A stretch of DNA of 64,000 bases. It comes from Megaleporinus macrocephalus (lineage: Eukaryota > Chordata > Actinopteri > Characiformes > Anostomidae). Location: assembly GCA_021613375.1 (NCBI GenBank), contig CM038709.1:38461656-38525655 (forward strand). Reading direction: 5' to 3'. The notes under the pieces were generated by a model. The model did no database searches. It worked only from the letters and a program-made list of their open reading frames with translations, and was not told the DNA's origin. Of this stretch, positions 36,542 to 47,300 are shown in pieces (position 1 is the stretch's first letter; the number at the start of each line of letters is the position of its first letter). The position numbers were made by a program, and so were the translations under genes.

Positions 36542-37284
36542 AACTAACTGAAAAAAAGGATAACCAAACATCTTACTCAGAAACTACATTAAAAAAATAC
36601 TGTTATCCTTTCCACAGCTTACATACAATTACCCCACACACACAGGAGAGGTCCACCCTTTTTTCTAAATTTCTACATAGTTGTTAAGATGTATGATGGT
36701 GATCACAAAACAGTTACTACATGAAATGGGCAACAATTATGTCTGATACATTGTTATGTGTTACAGGTTTGAAATAAAGTGGCATGCAAAGTATGTAATT
36801 AATATATGAATATATATATTTTGGAAGTATCACTATTTATCACTATTTTATCATTTAAAACTATGCAGGTTGGTGGAGAAAATGCTCTGGTACATCTGCC
36901 GTCTAGTTTCTATCACAACCACATTGTGAATGTGAATTAGTTCCTCTGGTGCTTTTGGCATTAGACCACTCTTAACGCTTAACGATGGAGTTATGAAGAA
37001 ACTTTTGGCAAAAGAATCCTCTTTTAGACCCGTTCCACCTTAAATGGTGCGGCACAGCGCCAGAGCGCAACTACTGCGCCATTTAAGGTGGACCGGAGAA
37101 ACTGGAATGGGAAGCCAACTTCAGCTTTAGTGTAACAACCTACCTCTGGAAAGCAGTCCTTAGCAAAAACGTGAAGAAGAGCCGTTTTCCCACACTGACT
37201 GTCCCCAATCACCACTATCTTACACTTCACACTCTGACTGGCATCCATTCCGGACACTGCAGGGAGCTTCTGGCTGTCCTTCAT
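25428..37284 (-). CDS. rnd3: Rnd3 (RhoE) atypical Rho GTPase, five coding exons
   Basis: The CDS is the complement of the join 25428-25676, 26309-26443, 27708-27817, 36392-36479, 37144-37284: 723 nt, 240 aa plus stop. Rnd3 is a constitutively GTP-bound Rho-family protein which, as known in mammals, antagonises RhoA/ROCK signalling through p190RhoGAP and ROCK1 and is membrane-anchored by farnesylation. Seen here: P-loop GDSQCGKT (27-34), effector loop PTVFENY (51-57), DTSGSPYY (74-81), CKSD (132-135), CSA (173-175), a basic C-terminus and CTVM. Rnd proteins lack the residues needed for GTP hydrolysis; S29, S76 and S78 replace the usual Gly, Ala and Gln. The match to mammalian RND3, recalled from memory, is very close, and CTVM separates it from RND1 and RND2. 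Teleosts have rnd3a and rnd3b; I cannot say which this is. Confidence 0.96.
25677..26308 (-). other. rnd3 intron 4
   Basis: 632-bp intron with GT/AG ends. AT-rich, with nothing notable inside. Confidence 0.85.
26309..26443 (-). CDS. rnd3: rnd3 coding exon 4
   Basis: 135 nt, residues 114-158, in phase 0 at both ends. Encodes [18 protein letters not shown], the guanine-specificity motif CKSD in place of NKxD, and [10 protein letters not shown]. Acceptor CTGCAG, donor GTGAGT. Confidence 0.95.
26444..27707 (-). other. rnd3 intron 3, with a dispersed repeat and a MITE fragment
   Basis: 1,264-bp intron. At about 26560-26790 it holds a repeat with TTCTGGTTCCATTGACTTCC and ATGAATGGACCAATAG, whose relatives lie at 34.85 and 63.0 kb. 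At 26889-26932 is an inverted, truncated copy of the short CCACCTTAAAT element found in intron 1 and at 42.7 kb. Confidence 0.7.
26889..26932 (-). mobile_element. Truncated short fold-back MITE, copy A
   Basis: The reverse complement (TTCCACCTTAAATGCAGCAG, then AAAGTTGCCAGAATGGAAC) aligns with the left half of the 42.7-kb copy. The second inverted arm is missing. Confidence 0.6.
27708..27817 (-). CDS. rnd3: rnd3 coding exon 3
   Basis: 110 nt completing Gly77 and coding to residue 113 ([15 protein letters not shown] through DSVLKK). The acceptor is CCACAG and the donor GTTCGT, a GT site of weak consensus. It follows an 8.6-kb intron. Confidence 0.95.
29195..29690 (-). pseudogene. Degraded Tc1/mariner-like transposase fragment
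   Basis: On the minus strand the stretch near 29440-29460 reads as a remnant of the transposase helix-turn-helix ([15 protein letters not shown]). Near 29310-29340 a remnant of the catalytic region (AMD, stop, PPQSS) is visible, broken by stops and frameshifts. The same arrangement is seen at 54.2-54.9 kb. Termini were not identified. Confidence 0.65.
30778..31415. mobile_element. Palindromic (fold-back) element, second copy
   Basis: The two halves are inverted relatives: CTCAGGACCACCACAGAGCA on the left pairs with GCTCTGTGGTGGTCCTG on the right, and TGGATCAGACACAGCAGTGC with CTGTATCTGATCCACTC. The far right has GACTACAGTCTGTAAGC and GGTAGGTGGAGCTGAT, shared with the 22.4-kb copy. No protein is encoded; the open frame on the minus strand is a shadow. 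Confidence 0.7.
32145..32229. repeat. Perfect 36-bp inverted repeat (hairpin)
   Basis: The left arm 32145-32180 (starting ATTTTAGGAAGTTGTGTCC) is the exact reverse complement of the right arm 32194-32229, with a 13-nt AT-rich loop GATATTTAATATG. It lies within rnd3 intron 2 and would form a stable hairpin in RNA or DNA. Confidence 0.97.
34850..35010. repeat. Dispersed repeat, intron 2 copy
   Basis: Contains AAGATGAATGGAACAAAGGA, AAAAGTCCACTGATTCCATT and TTGACTTAAGG, matching in order the repeat at 26.56-26.79 kb. Related fragments occur at 0.39 and 63.0 kb. Confidence 0.5.
35711..35776. repeat. (TA)33 microsatellite
   Basis: Uninterrupted TA dinucleotides in rnd3 intron 2, likely highly variable in length. 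The isoleucine-tyrosine frame over it is meaningless. Confidence 0.99.
36392..36479 (-). CDS. rnd3: rnd3 coding exon 2
   Basis: 88 nt coding residues 48-76 plus the first base of Gly77. Contains the switch I/effector loop and the start of switch II (LWDTS). The acceptor is TTGTAG and the donor GTAAGT. A (TG)n tract sits 16-60 nt upstream of the acceptor. Confidence 0.95.
36495..36539. repeat. (CA)n / (TG)n microsatellite by the exon 2 acceptor
   Basis: About 22 CA units on the plus strand, so (TG)n in the transcript. It ends 15 nt before the first base of exon 2 and occupies the branch point and polypyrimidine zone. Confidence 0.97.
37032..37095. mobile_element. Short fold-back MITE, copy B
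   Basis: 64-bp element with inverted arms CCACCTTAAATGG and CCATTTAAGGTGG around a GC-rich centre. It sits 48 bp inside rnd3 intron 1 from the donor site. Same family as 42708-42785. Confidence 0.75.
37144..37284 (-). CDS. rnd3: rnd3 coding exon 1
   Basis: Codes residues 1-47, ending exactly on a codon (KDCFPE) before the donor GTAGGT. The ATG at 37284 is the first after an in-frame TGA at 37309-37311. GTG and CTG codons between them are not assumed to start translation. The context (AAATCA before ATG) is not a strong Kozak match. A second in-frame Met at residue 13 aligns with the internal Met of mammalian RND3 and could be an alternative start. Contains the P-loop with K33 and T34. Confidence 0.95.
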
Positions 37285-37600
37285 TGATTTCAGCACTAAA
37301 TCCCTTCTTCAGAAGCCGAGATCCAAACAGCGTTAACTCCACAGGAGTGCACATGCAGCATCCCAAAGGTCCAGGTTTTAACAGCGCTTCCTCTCCTGGA
37401 TCTGCTCTCCCTTTATCTCAGCACTGTGGCACCTCAGAGCTGGCAGCATGTCTTCTAGTGCGTTTGGAAAAGCACATGCCATGAAAGCTCCAATAGCCAG
37501 TGACCACTGATCTGTCCAAACCGCCTCCTCCTCCTCTTTTCTCCCGTTCATGGTCACGGCGTGCCTGCTTATATGCTGAAAGAGCGCCCTCTTTTGGCAC
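37285..37600 (-). promoter_or_regulatory. rnd3: rnd3 5' flank, possible 5'UTR and promoter
   Basis: Immediately upstream of the start codon. A minus-strand TATA-like word (GCATATAAGC) lies at 37567-37576, about 290 nt before the ATG, with GGAGGAGGAGGCGG just downstream of it. No CpG-rich block or experimentally known start site can be claimed, and a non-coding first exon further upstream is possible. Confidence 0.25.
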
Positions 37601-37754
37601 AAAAGGGGCGCATGAACAACAAAATGGTATTCCTAACGTTGTGGGGTATTTTCATTTATTTTCAATTGCCGACCAGCCACAAAACGTTCCAGATAGGAAT
37701 GTTTTATATTTTCTAGGGAGCATTTGGTCCTCATAAAGGCGTTAATACATGACT

Positions 37755-37756
<2 letters not shown>

Positions 37757-37825
<69 letters not shown>
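37757..37825. repeat. (CA)n microsatellite
   Basis: About 34 CA units upstream of rnd3. Confidence 0.98.
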
Positions 37826-37828
<3 letters not shown>

Positions 37829-38239
37829 CCAAAAAACCGAAAGGAAAACCGACAAGCAGAAGTAAAAAAAAGTCCCTTCTTTTGCAATCCTGGCCAAGTG
37901 TGGAGGTAAATGTAGTCTGTACTTCTCTTAGTGCTTTCGGGAAAAAGCAGCAGGCTGAAAGTGAAAGCCTGGCTATATTTAGAAATAATGAGGCTAATGC
38001 TGCACCTACAGAACTATGCCACACCACTGACCACTCTTGACAGCCGAAACGGGCATTAAGTACAAGTTATTTTCTTTTTCAGTGAGATTATAGCATATAA
38101 GAGCATATACCATGTATTTACATACCACCACTGCATGGTAGGCACACAAAAGCACCATCTAACCTCAGAGATCAACACAGCAGATCTCCACCAAACTGCA
38201 TTGTGCCTTCAATGAGCCAATGTGCTTAGCCTTCCTTTC

Positions 38240-38760
38240 AAAGGTCAGCCATCCAGGTGACCTCACAGAGTTCTTGTAGAGTCCCTGGGGCGCATAGGAG
38301 ATACTGAGTTCTGGGTACTCCTCCCCCATTTACGGCAGAGCTCCTCATGTAGTGCCTGTGTATGTTAGATACCTGACCTGCTTCTAAGAGGCACACCAGT
38401 GTTAACTCCTCCTGCACCACATTCTTACATCCCGGATATGCTTTACAGAAACATAACACTTCAATACCAGCTTGTCCAACCTCTCCACAGGAAACAGGTT
38501 GACACATACCGATTTGACACAAAAACTCTGCTCTTTCACCGTCCTCCAGCCAGGCTCCAGAGTCCTCGGCTGGGCTCTGTCTGTCCTCTGTCCTCCATAG
38601 GCCGCTAGAGGAACTATCCCACTTCTGACACCAATGTGGCACTGGCATAAAATGCCACGCTGAAAGGTAGGCTTGGAAGGTATTTAAATAAATGTTCTTT
38701 TATTAGAACACAGGAGCAAGGGAGAGCCATCGTTCCATGCTAGAGAATACAGCAGGCCAT
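38240..38760 (-). mobile_element. LTR retroelement remnant with tRNA-Leu-type primer site
   Basis: On the minus strand an LTR-like part with AATAAAAGAACATTT (about 38688-38702) runs to GTGCCACA at 38632, then one base, then TGGTGTCAGAAGTGGGAT at 38613-38630. This equals the complement of a tRNA-Leu 3' end as I remember it. The following minus-strand frame (38238-38648, 136 aa) reads through the primer site and so is leader, not a gene. No gag or pol domain is seen. Confidence 0.65.
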
Positions 38761-38984
38761 ACATTTACAGTTCATGAGAGACATGGACGTACTAACCTCA
38801 CTACACAACACAGTAACACACCTTAACATATCTTAAAACGCACAACAACTTATTTACAGTTTAAATGTCTCCCTTACTGTGGCTGCAGCACACCTGTGCA
38901 TATGGCAACCCTGCATGGCCACACAAGCCACTGGCAGGATGCCACCATATGTTGTGTTTTGGACAGCATGACCATCATACCAGG

Positions 38985-39135
38985 AAAATCAGCATATCGT
39001 GGTGTATCTTTTACACCTGGAAACATGGCACTTGAAGTTAATGCTCTTTAATTGGACAGTGCAGCAGTAGAGAAAACATCCAGTGTTATTGAAAGGCAGG
39101 GATAGCAGGCAGGTCATCTCTAGCCACACATTTCT
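38985..39135 (-). mobile_element. Second LTR-like fragment
   Basis: The minus-strand sequence around 39042-39060 (CACTGTCCAATTAAAGAGC, then a GCCATGTTTCC stretch) matches the polyadenylation/U5-like part of the LTR fragments at 19.0 and 19.98 kb. Boundaries are not resolved. Confidence 0.4.
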
Positions 39136-40080
39136 ACATAATGATTAGGCACCAACACTGTAAGGAACCATCTATTTCACAGCCCAACTCTGAATAGCAC
39201 AACATGTGTAGCACTTTATTATATCAACAACAACATCTATTTACTTTGGCCACACCTTCTGCACATCAACAGCCAGTAACAGGTCACTACAAATTATTAA
39301 AAATCTATTCATGGTGGTGAGAAACATACAGGGTGAAGAATATAAAGAATATCATCAATTTTCTATATATAAACTCACTGCTATATATAAAGTACAATGC
39401 TGGTTTTTGATAGTAAATAAAATATACATGTTGTAGACATGGTGACCCCTGGTTTCATTCACCGACACTGTAAAGAAATTAGAGTTTGTCAGTTCCATAG
39501 AATAAACCATTTCACACCAAACAACTCCTTATTACTTTGTTTACATCTCAATTAGTAAATTGTGTAGAAACATATCATTAAAACTGGTGGCATTTTGCTA
39601 TATATGTAGACCCGGCAACAGGCTTTTGAATGAGTACCTCATAATTTTCCAACCTAATCTATATACACAGCATTTGAATCATGCATTTGATTAATATGTA
39701 CGGTAATTGTGTCAACTGTGTAAAAAAAAAAAAAAAATCAGAAATGTTCTGGCAATAGAAGCGAATGGAGCTGGTTCTGGTGCTGAAGCAATGTTTCATT
39801 TCCATGGACTTATGGAAGTCTTACAGGCAAAACATTGTCTGGAGCAACTAACTCTATGTAGCATATTCCAAATATTCCATTAAGAGGTTGATGTCTGTAA
39901 AAACAGTTGCAGTAAGCCAGGCTCCTGTACAGACGGTAGGTTAGCAGGCCATGTTGAAGTCGCTCGACATACTTGACACTAATCCTGCCATTCGTTTCAG
40001 AGATGGTGACAGTGGGATAGGACGAGTTCGTTAACTTTGCCCCGCGGCCTTTCAGCACAGGGAGATATAATGAGAGACTG
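39136..40080. other. Intergenic, no gene seen
   Basis: AT-rich, with a poly-A run near 39722. The frame at 39810-40058 on the minus strand has no recognisable feature. Confidence 0.4.
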
Positions 40081-40084
40081 GCTG

Positions 40085-40450
40085 CCTGCCTGGCATCAGC
40101 CCAAATCTCTGCGCTTCATTTACGGCCTTGCCCAAGGGCTCAGTGTTTAGCACCAAGCATTCTCCACTCAAACTGGCCATTAGTGCTGACGACCGATTCT
40201 AATGATGACTTCCACCAAGAAGCGAACTCCTCCAACACCCAGCTTTCTAATTATTGAGCGCCGGGCCACCGTGGGCATGTTTGTGCCCTCACCCAGAACG
40301 GCCATTATGTTGCCCAAACTCGCAGAGGGAGATAAATAACGGGGGATCCGCCAATCGATTGGCCAGCAAAGCGCTTCATGGATCTCATTGATCTGCTGTG
40401 TAGAGCCCTGGTGGTGTCCCTCCTCAATAATGGTTAGTGGGACAGCAAAA
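40085..40450. promoter_or_regulatory. Candidate conserved non-coding element upstream of rnd3
   Basis: About 365 bp of balanced composition with no tandem repeat or transposon signature. It has words typical of developmental enhancers: the palindrome CCAATCGATTGG at about 40352, GATTCTAATGATGAC and CTAATTATTGAG. It lies about 3 kb upstream of the rnd3 start. Classification rests on appearance only. Confidence 0.35.
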
Positions 40451-40954
40451 TAGAGTAACAGGATAAAAGACCCTGTAAGTTGTACCCATCACCCCCCCAC
40501 CGCCAACCCCCCCGATGGCCAGACTGGCCATCCCTAGCTGTTCAGAGTGATGTGTGATTGCTCTCGACAGCATGTGCTGCCGTTTCCCTGACAGGACAAA
40601 ACCACGATAGATAGACGAGGCGTGTCACAGATGCTGCTGCTCTGTTTGTCCTTTGTCTCAAAGTAAAACAGATAAAAGCCCAGTTTTGATTATAACAGCA
40701 ATATTTGGCGTATCAGTAAGAAATATAAACTGTTAATCTTTGCAATTCTGCAGAGAATTATTCAACCCTTAAATTTTACCCAGGAAACATGGAAGTGGGT
40801 GGAGACACAACAATACCAACGATATAGCACAAAATATCCTGATAATTTTCATTTTCATTCTAAACATAATAAAGTTGAACTGAGAAACACAACTTACTGT
40901 TTTTAATATTTTTATTAATTTATAATTTATTCTGGATTATTGTAGCAATAGCAA

Positions 40955-41420
40955 GGGTACCGTAGCAACCACTTGGATACCATAGAAACCGCTAGGATAC
41001 CCCAGAAAACAATAGTATACAATAGCAACCGCTAAGATATCACAGCAACCACTATGACACCTTAGCAACTGCTTGGATATCATTGCAACTACTAGAACAC
41101 CTAACTAGAATAGGATAGCACCCGTTAGGAGATTGTAGCAACTGCTAAGATGCAGTAGCATCTGCTAGGATATTATAGCAACCATTAGAAAAACCATAGC
41201 AACCACTAACATACGACCTCAACTGCTAATATACCATAGCAACCAGTCCTTTACAACTGTTAGGATACCTTAGCAACCATTCAGATAGCATATCAACTGC
41301 TAGGAGACCATCACAATCACTAGGATACCATAGCAATTGCTAGGATACCATACCAACATAGCAGCACCCAAACAACCATCTGAGACACCATAGCAACCAC
41401 CTAGAAACACATTAACAACC
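40955..41420. repeat. Degenerate minisatellite (ATACCATAGCAACCACTAGG-like)
   Basis: Some 20 diverged units of roughly 20 bp with the core ACCATAGCAACCRCTAGGAT. Units vary widely, so it is an older array than the others here. Confidence 0.85.
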
Positions 41421-41507
41421 ATGTAAGTCACCACAGGAATCACAGTACCAACACTTTGTGATGCTTAGCAACTTCAACACTCCAGTGTTCCAGTATTTAA
41501 CATAACT

Positions 41508-41508
41508 C

Positions 41509-41561
<53 letters not shown>

Positions 41562-41586
41562 GACACACACACACACACACACACAG
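41508..41586. repeat. Interrupted (CA)n microsatellite
   Basis: About 38 CA units with a few interruptions (AAAC, ACTC, CTGA). Confidence 0.97.
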
Positions 41587-42229
41587 AGACACGCACTCCT
41601 GAGTGCCAGGAGCAGATGGACATCTGAATAAAAGATGGATGGTGTACAAAGGAAAGGGGGGAAAACTGGGGTGGACAAAAGAAAGAGTGACTGGTCTGGA
41701 TGAAAAGCAGGTGAATCAGAGAAAAGACTAAAATGGTAATTCCTGCTTTTCAAGGACACGTAGTCTAGTGGAACAGGCTCTGTCTGACCCACCAGACCAG
41801 CTATTCAGCGCTGTGTCTTGCGTAACTTTAAAATATTTCACAGAGGAGTATCACACTGTCCCATCAAAGACCTCAGCAGGGCTAAATAAGGAGCTGCTGG
41901 GAGGTTATGGGTCTACACTCTGGCAGATGTTGCTAAGGAGTGACTTTGTGCTTTAGCAACACAACAGGAGGCCACTGGTTTGGTTCCAGCTGTGATGTTA
42001 TTTGCGATAACACATAACCTGTTCCGATGTTCAGAGGTAGAGAAACTGAACACATTGTTCTGAATATATCTTTATTAAAGGTGCCATATTTATATTAATA
42101 AAATAAAGAGAGTCTGGTACATACAACTCACGTACTGTGAACCTCAAACCTTCAAATACAAATCCTACATTTACAAAAGAGAGATGGTAAAACTGGCTTA
42201 TTTCAAAATCCTAAACTGCTACATAACAG

Positions 42230-42565
42230 ATGTGTTAACATCCTCCAAACACAGTTACATTGTGACAACATATTGTTTTGGTGCCCACAAAGTTGTATCA
42301 ACATTGAAATATAATTACTCAGTAAGTTGCAGGGTCGCTAACTGACAACATTGTGACAACGTGGTGGCAATGTTGTCAGTAAGTTGTCACAACCTCCTCC
42401 ATGGAAGTTGCCAACAAGTAGTTATAATACTATAAAACAATGCTATTTAGTAGTGATGTGGTGACAATCAAGACACCACTAAGACAATGTAAAAGCACCA
42501 CTTCTGACAACATTGTAGCAAAGTTGTAAGAAAGTAGACTATGTTAGGATAACGTTGTGTGTTTG
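42230..42565. repeat. Dispersed repeat rich in GACAACATTGT words
   Basis: Direct and inverted copies of TGACAACATTGTGACAAC-like words, ending AACGTTGTGTGTTTGCTGGG. This resembles the end of a fish DNA transposon I have seen but cannot name. Confidence 0.45.
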
Positions 42566-42707
42566 CTGGGTATTTACACCCCAACATTTACACACAATCT
42601 CAACAGAGCAACAGAAATGTGGAGAAATCTAGCGTTCCTACTTGGTTGATGCTCATCATTAAACAAGGCTCAAGTTTGCTCCCTATTGTTCAGTGTCTTA
42701 AATTAAT

Positions 42708-42785
42708 GTTCCATTCCACCTTAAATACTGCAGATTGTACAGTTGCCAGAATGTAACTGTGGCACCATTTAAGGTGGAATGGAAA
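42708..42785. mobile_element. Short fold-back MITE, copy C
   Basis: 78 bp with perfect 18-bp inverted arms TTCCATTCCACCTTAAAT (42709-42726) and ATTTAAGGTGGAATGGAA (42767-42784). Best preserved of three copies in the window. Confidence 0.85.
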
Positions 42786-43775
42786 CACCACAAAACAAGC
42801 AGGAACTCACACCAACCCACTTTATCAGGATTAATATACTGTATGCACTTTTCATTTTCAAACGAAGAATGTTTCTCAAACACTTCAGCTCAGCGTTTAA
42901 CACTGAAGAGACTAAAGAGACAAGCAGTTCCACCTTTATTAGCGTCAAAACCCCAACAGTGACCTCTAAGTAGCAGCCATGCTGTGTGTGTGTGTGTCAC
43001 TGTGTGCTGGTTGAAGCAGATCATCTTAAACTGAAAGTTTCACAGTGACAACTTTAATCTACTTTGTGTTATTGTTGAGATAGAAAGTGAGTAACTGGTA
43101 TAAGTAACGTTAGATATTAGCAGCTCCAAGTAATCAACGTAGCTAACTAAATAATATGAAGACTGAGCTTACTTACACAGAGATTTATTTTATTTAGTCT
43201 ATTTCAGCATGTTGCGTCTGTGTAGTCAGTGCAACGTCTCACTATAAACTGGCCAATCACAGGACAGCTTATTAAATTATGCATGATCTCACCAAAAATA
43301 GTTAAACAGCTTGTTTCCTTCTAGGATCAAGTTATCAGCTGTAAATAGACATCTAACACTTGTCACATACCTTGAAGAGAACAATTTAAAATACTGAATA
43401 AATGCTTCAGTACCTGTGATAAACAGACTTTAAATAGGTCAGTTGTTTAGTTTTGTTATTGTTTTTGCGTGTGTGTATTGTTTTGTAGGTTTGAATTGTA
43501 TGGATTGTGTGAGCTACTCGTCATCTCCAGGTTAAGGTTGTGAGGTAATCCCCATTATTCCCAAACCAAAATTCCATACTCTGACTCACCTTTCCAGTAA
43601 AATGCAGCCACAGTTACAATTGTACAGAAGCAGCTGTAGACAATAGCTTTTCAACACTGAGCGTGAATGTGAAATGAATGTTTTTGGTAGGGCCCATGCT
43701 ATGTTCTCAAAAACCAGAATTCCTTTAAATGCCAGAATTGCTTCTTAAAACTGCTTCTTAAATATCAATCAGTGT
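42786..43775. other. Intergenic, no gene seen
   Basis: AT-rich, with a short TG run near 42985. No feature. Confidence 0.45.
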
Positions 43776-43779
43776 ATCA

Positions 43780-44330
43780 ATGTCTACATTTACACTAAAC
43801 CCCAACATCTACATTTACACTAAACCCTAACTCCTACATTTACACTAAACCCTAAACCCTACATTTACACTAAACCCTACATTTACACTAAACACTAAAC
43901 CCTACATTTACACTAAACACTAACTCCTACATTTATACTAAACCCTAACCCCTACATTTACACTAACCCCAAACCCTATATTTACACTAAACGCTAATCC
44001 CTATATTTCCACTAAACCCTAAACCCTACATTTACACTAAATCCTAACCTCTACATTCACTCGAAACCCTAACTCCTACATTTACACTAAACCCTAAACC
44101 CTACATTTACACTAAAACCTAACCCCTACATTTACACTAAACTCTAATTCCTACATTTTCACTAAACCCTAACCCCTACATTTCCACTAAACCCTAACTC
44201 CTACATTTACACTAAACCCTAACCCCTACATTTCCACTAAACCCTAAACCCTACATTTACACTAAACCCTAACTCCTACATTTACACTAAACCCTGCTCC
44301 CTACATTTACCCAACTTCTACACTACTGAA
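43780..44330. repeat. 25-bp telomere-like minisatellite, second locus
   Basis: About 22 units of the TACATTTACACTAAACCCTA repeat in the same orientation as the 4.3-kb array, more homogeneous than that array. Confidence 0.95.
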
Positions 44331-47300
44331 ACAAACACTACTGTAAGATTTGGTACAGTTTGGTACAGTAGTGTTGTGATTGTTGTGGTAGTGACAAAAT
44401 GGAGCATTCAGTAATTCATTTGAATAAAACACACATAATTAGAGTATAGATGTGTACAAATATGTGGATCAGCCAATAGAGAGCATGCGATGGAGACTAT
44501 GGACTAGCTTGGCAGCATTCAAACTGTTTGCCATGCACAGCTTCACAGATGGGAATTTCCTGCGCAGCGGATGTAACCATGACGACAGTCTGTTTGTGCT
44601 TTGGGCTTAGGAAGAAGACAAAAAAAGAAAAGTTTTCTCTCATTATGCCACCCCGCCCTCTCAACCCCTCCAACAACACCAGCAGCCCCCCAACACTGCT
44701 CACAATCTCTTGTGAGGCTTTTGAATACTTTCAAGTCATCCTCCACTTCGGCTATCTGAGAACAAACGCTGTTTTGACAGTCGTGTCGTACGCCCAAGAC
44801 TGAAAGCTCCCTACTCCCTCAAGACCCACTCAGAACATCGCTGACAACCAGAGGACACGTCTACAATAAAAAACATGGAAATACATGCACTTATCCACGG
44901 CAGTGCTGTTCGTCACTGAACGCTGGTGCTGCACAGAGACAGGTGGACAGTCTGATGTACCAGTGGATGTAAAATCAAGCTATTGTCAAAGGCTTTGGCA
45001 CACATGTGCCTTCAAATCAGTCATATCTGGTTATGAAAATTTCATGAGCTAGAGAAAAATCAATGGGAGACAGCATTATTGACAAATCAAATCCACAGTT
45101 GAGTTTCAGAATGGGCACAAAGCTAGGAACAATCAATGTGTCTGAATTATATAGTCTGCGTCACGGTTTTCCCGATCAATAATTAACAACTTCTTCTGCA
45201 GAGGCTATGTTAATGTAATTTTTTCTGTTTTGTAATCTATTTTTCCAATATATGCATGAATAAGTCACTCAGAGTGGTTTGGCATTCAGATTTATTTACA
45301 GTGTTGGAGATATCTATAACACAAATATAGTCGTTGTATTTACTATTTAAAACCACCAGTGAACCAACATGTGTACATCATTGGTAAATCTGAAAATAAA
45401 TGATTTGGGGACTATTTTGAAGTCCCCAATGTGAATCTGTGAAAATGTGAATTTCTCTAGCCAGTGTTCTACCTTATGTCATAGAGTCTGGTGGCTGTTG
45501 CTGCTTAGCATAGCCAAAATTCTCTACTAGGTCATAAAACTTTTCCTATTTTTTTAATCAACCTTTATTTAACCACCTGTCACACAAAATAACCAAACAC
45601 AGACCACTGTTTTCTCTGTGAGGGGGTGGGCAATTTTATTTTAATGAGGCTACAGTGAAAACCCCCTGGGAAATTTGTTGACCAACTCACATAAAAGCTG
45701 CTGAATGCTTCAAAGAAAACTGTTGAATTGTTGAACACAGTGCATAGTGCACTTGCCAATCAGAACGAAGCTAACAAAGTCCTAATGGCTGTGGCCAGTT
45801 TAGAGTGCGAATGGCTGAGACTTGAGATAAATTGTTGCTTGAACTGTAATTTTGAAATTACATGCATTCATGAGGAGATAAATGCAGGACTTTGTCAGGC
45901 AAAAAAGTCCCCAAAGAAACATATTATTATAAATTTAATGATTATTTTACCATTATTAATATTGTATATAAAACTAAAAGGAAACAGGTAGATTCAGTGA
46001 TGATCCCTGGTTACTATCACCACTGTAAAGAAATCTATACATTCAACCATTTCTCCCAAAACCAATGAATTATACAAACTAGTGGAATTCCCTTTATGAA
46101 TGTCAGTTGTGATCTAGGAAAAACATTGGGTGTTTCATGTAGTGTTTCACAAATTGGCATCACCATCAAAGTGAATTGGTTTTTGTTTTTGTTAGTTGTG
46201 CCAAATAAAAAAATGCCATTTGACTATGAGCTCATACTGAAAAACACTAAGCATATAAATTGCAATCAACTACAGTGAAACAACATTTTGATCCCCTGCC
46301 AAAGAACTGGTCCCCAAGTGGCTTGAAACAAAGAACGTCTGGACTGGTAACTAAGCCAATCCAAAAGGAGCTTTGTAAAGCTTCAGGATGCTTGTAGCAG
46401 GCTGCACAGTGGCCATGGCCAAGTAGAATATAGTTGGCTGACAAAAACATGCATAGCTGGCTGGATGAATAGGAGGATAGACAGGGAAATGGTTACACAC
46501 TCGATTTGCTCTGTAACACCTGGGTTTCCAAGAACACAACTGGTCACTACAACACTCAGCCATCTGCTCCCAACAGCGAATGGGTGTCTGGTGAAGCTGG
46601 AACCCACTATATTGAGTGAACAGTCAGAGTGACAGATTGCTGGTCATTTGAACATAGACAATACTGACTGTGGCAGAGATGAAAACGTTTAGGTCAAGAT
46701 TTTAATTTGAACTGAAATGCAGTACAAATGTGGGGATTTTGATTTAATTCTTATTTAAAAGTGTTATCATGCATCTTGTATTAAAACACTTATTGTAGAA
46801 TATCAGTTGTAGTACTACTCAAAATTGTTAACTCTTATTGTTAAGTTTAGGTCAGTAAAATCTTAAAACAGAAAACTATCCATTTGAGATTGCTGTTTTT
46901 GTGGTATCCAGGTAGATACAGCCATCTTTAAACCCTACCAGTCCCCCAGAGATAAACTCTCTGTGTGGTTAAGCTGATCTTTAAAATGTTAAATGGAAAT
47001 TTCCACCATGCCAATCGCCTGGGCACCAAAACTGAGGACACTGCCCAAGCCAGGGAGCCATTGGAGGAGGATGTCTATGCAAACTTGTCTCTATTTCACA
47101 CCTCCAGAGCAAAAATAATCAAAACTGCAATTAAAAACCAGTAAACACTGGTCACATGCAGTGGGTGGGAACAAGCCATGACACAGTCACTCTGTAACTA
47201 AAGGAGTCTTATAAGGAGAGAATGCTGCTACTTAAGCAACTGCCTACATAGTTAGTGCCTACTCTGGCAACTCACCAGGTTCTGAGACTGACCCTAAGTC

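Larger units (their letters stand above)
36480..37143 (-). other. rnd3 intron 1
   Basis: 664-bp intron, GT/AG. It contains a short fold-back element near its 5' end and a (TG)n microsatellite near its 3' end. Confidence 0.9.

Noticed and set aside
36371..36571. Minus-strand frame with a long Cys-Val run near exon 2
   Set aside because: Translation of the (TG)n microsatellite in the wrong frame over exon 2.
37378..37551. Possible 57-codon upstream ORF in the rnd3 5' region
   Set aside because: The ATG lies only about 20 nt downstream of the TATA-like word, so a start site at normal spacing would exclude it. No evidence the region is transcribed.
38238..38648. 136-aa minus-strand frame
   Set aside because: It reads through the primer-binding-like site of an LTR remnant and has no retroviral or cellular domain.
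44497..44803. Overlapping 68-91 aa frames on both strands
   Set aside because: Frames on opposite strands over the same DNA, no homologue recognised, no splice or start context.
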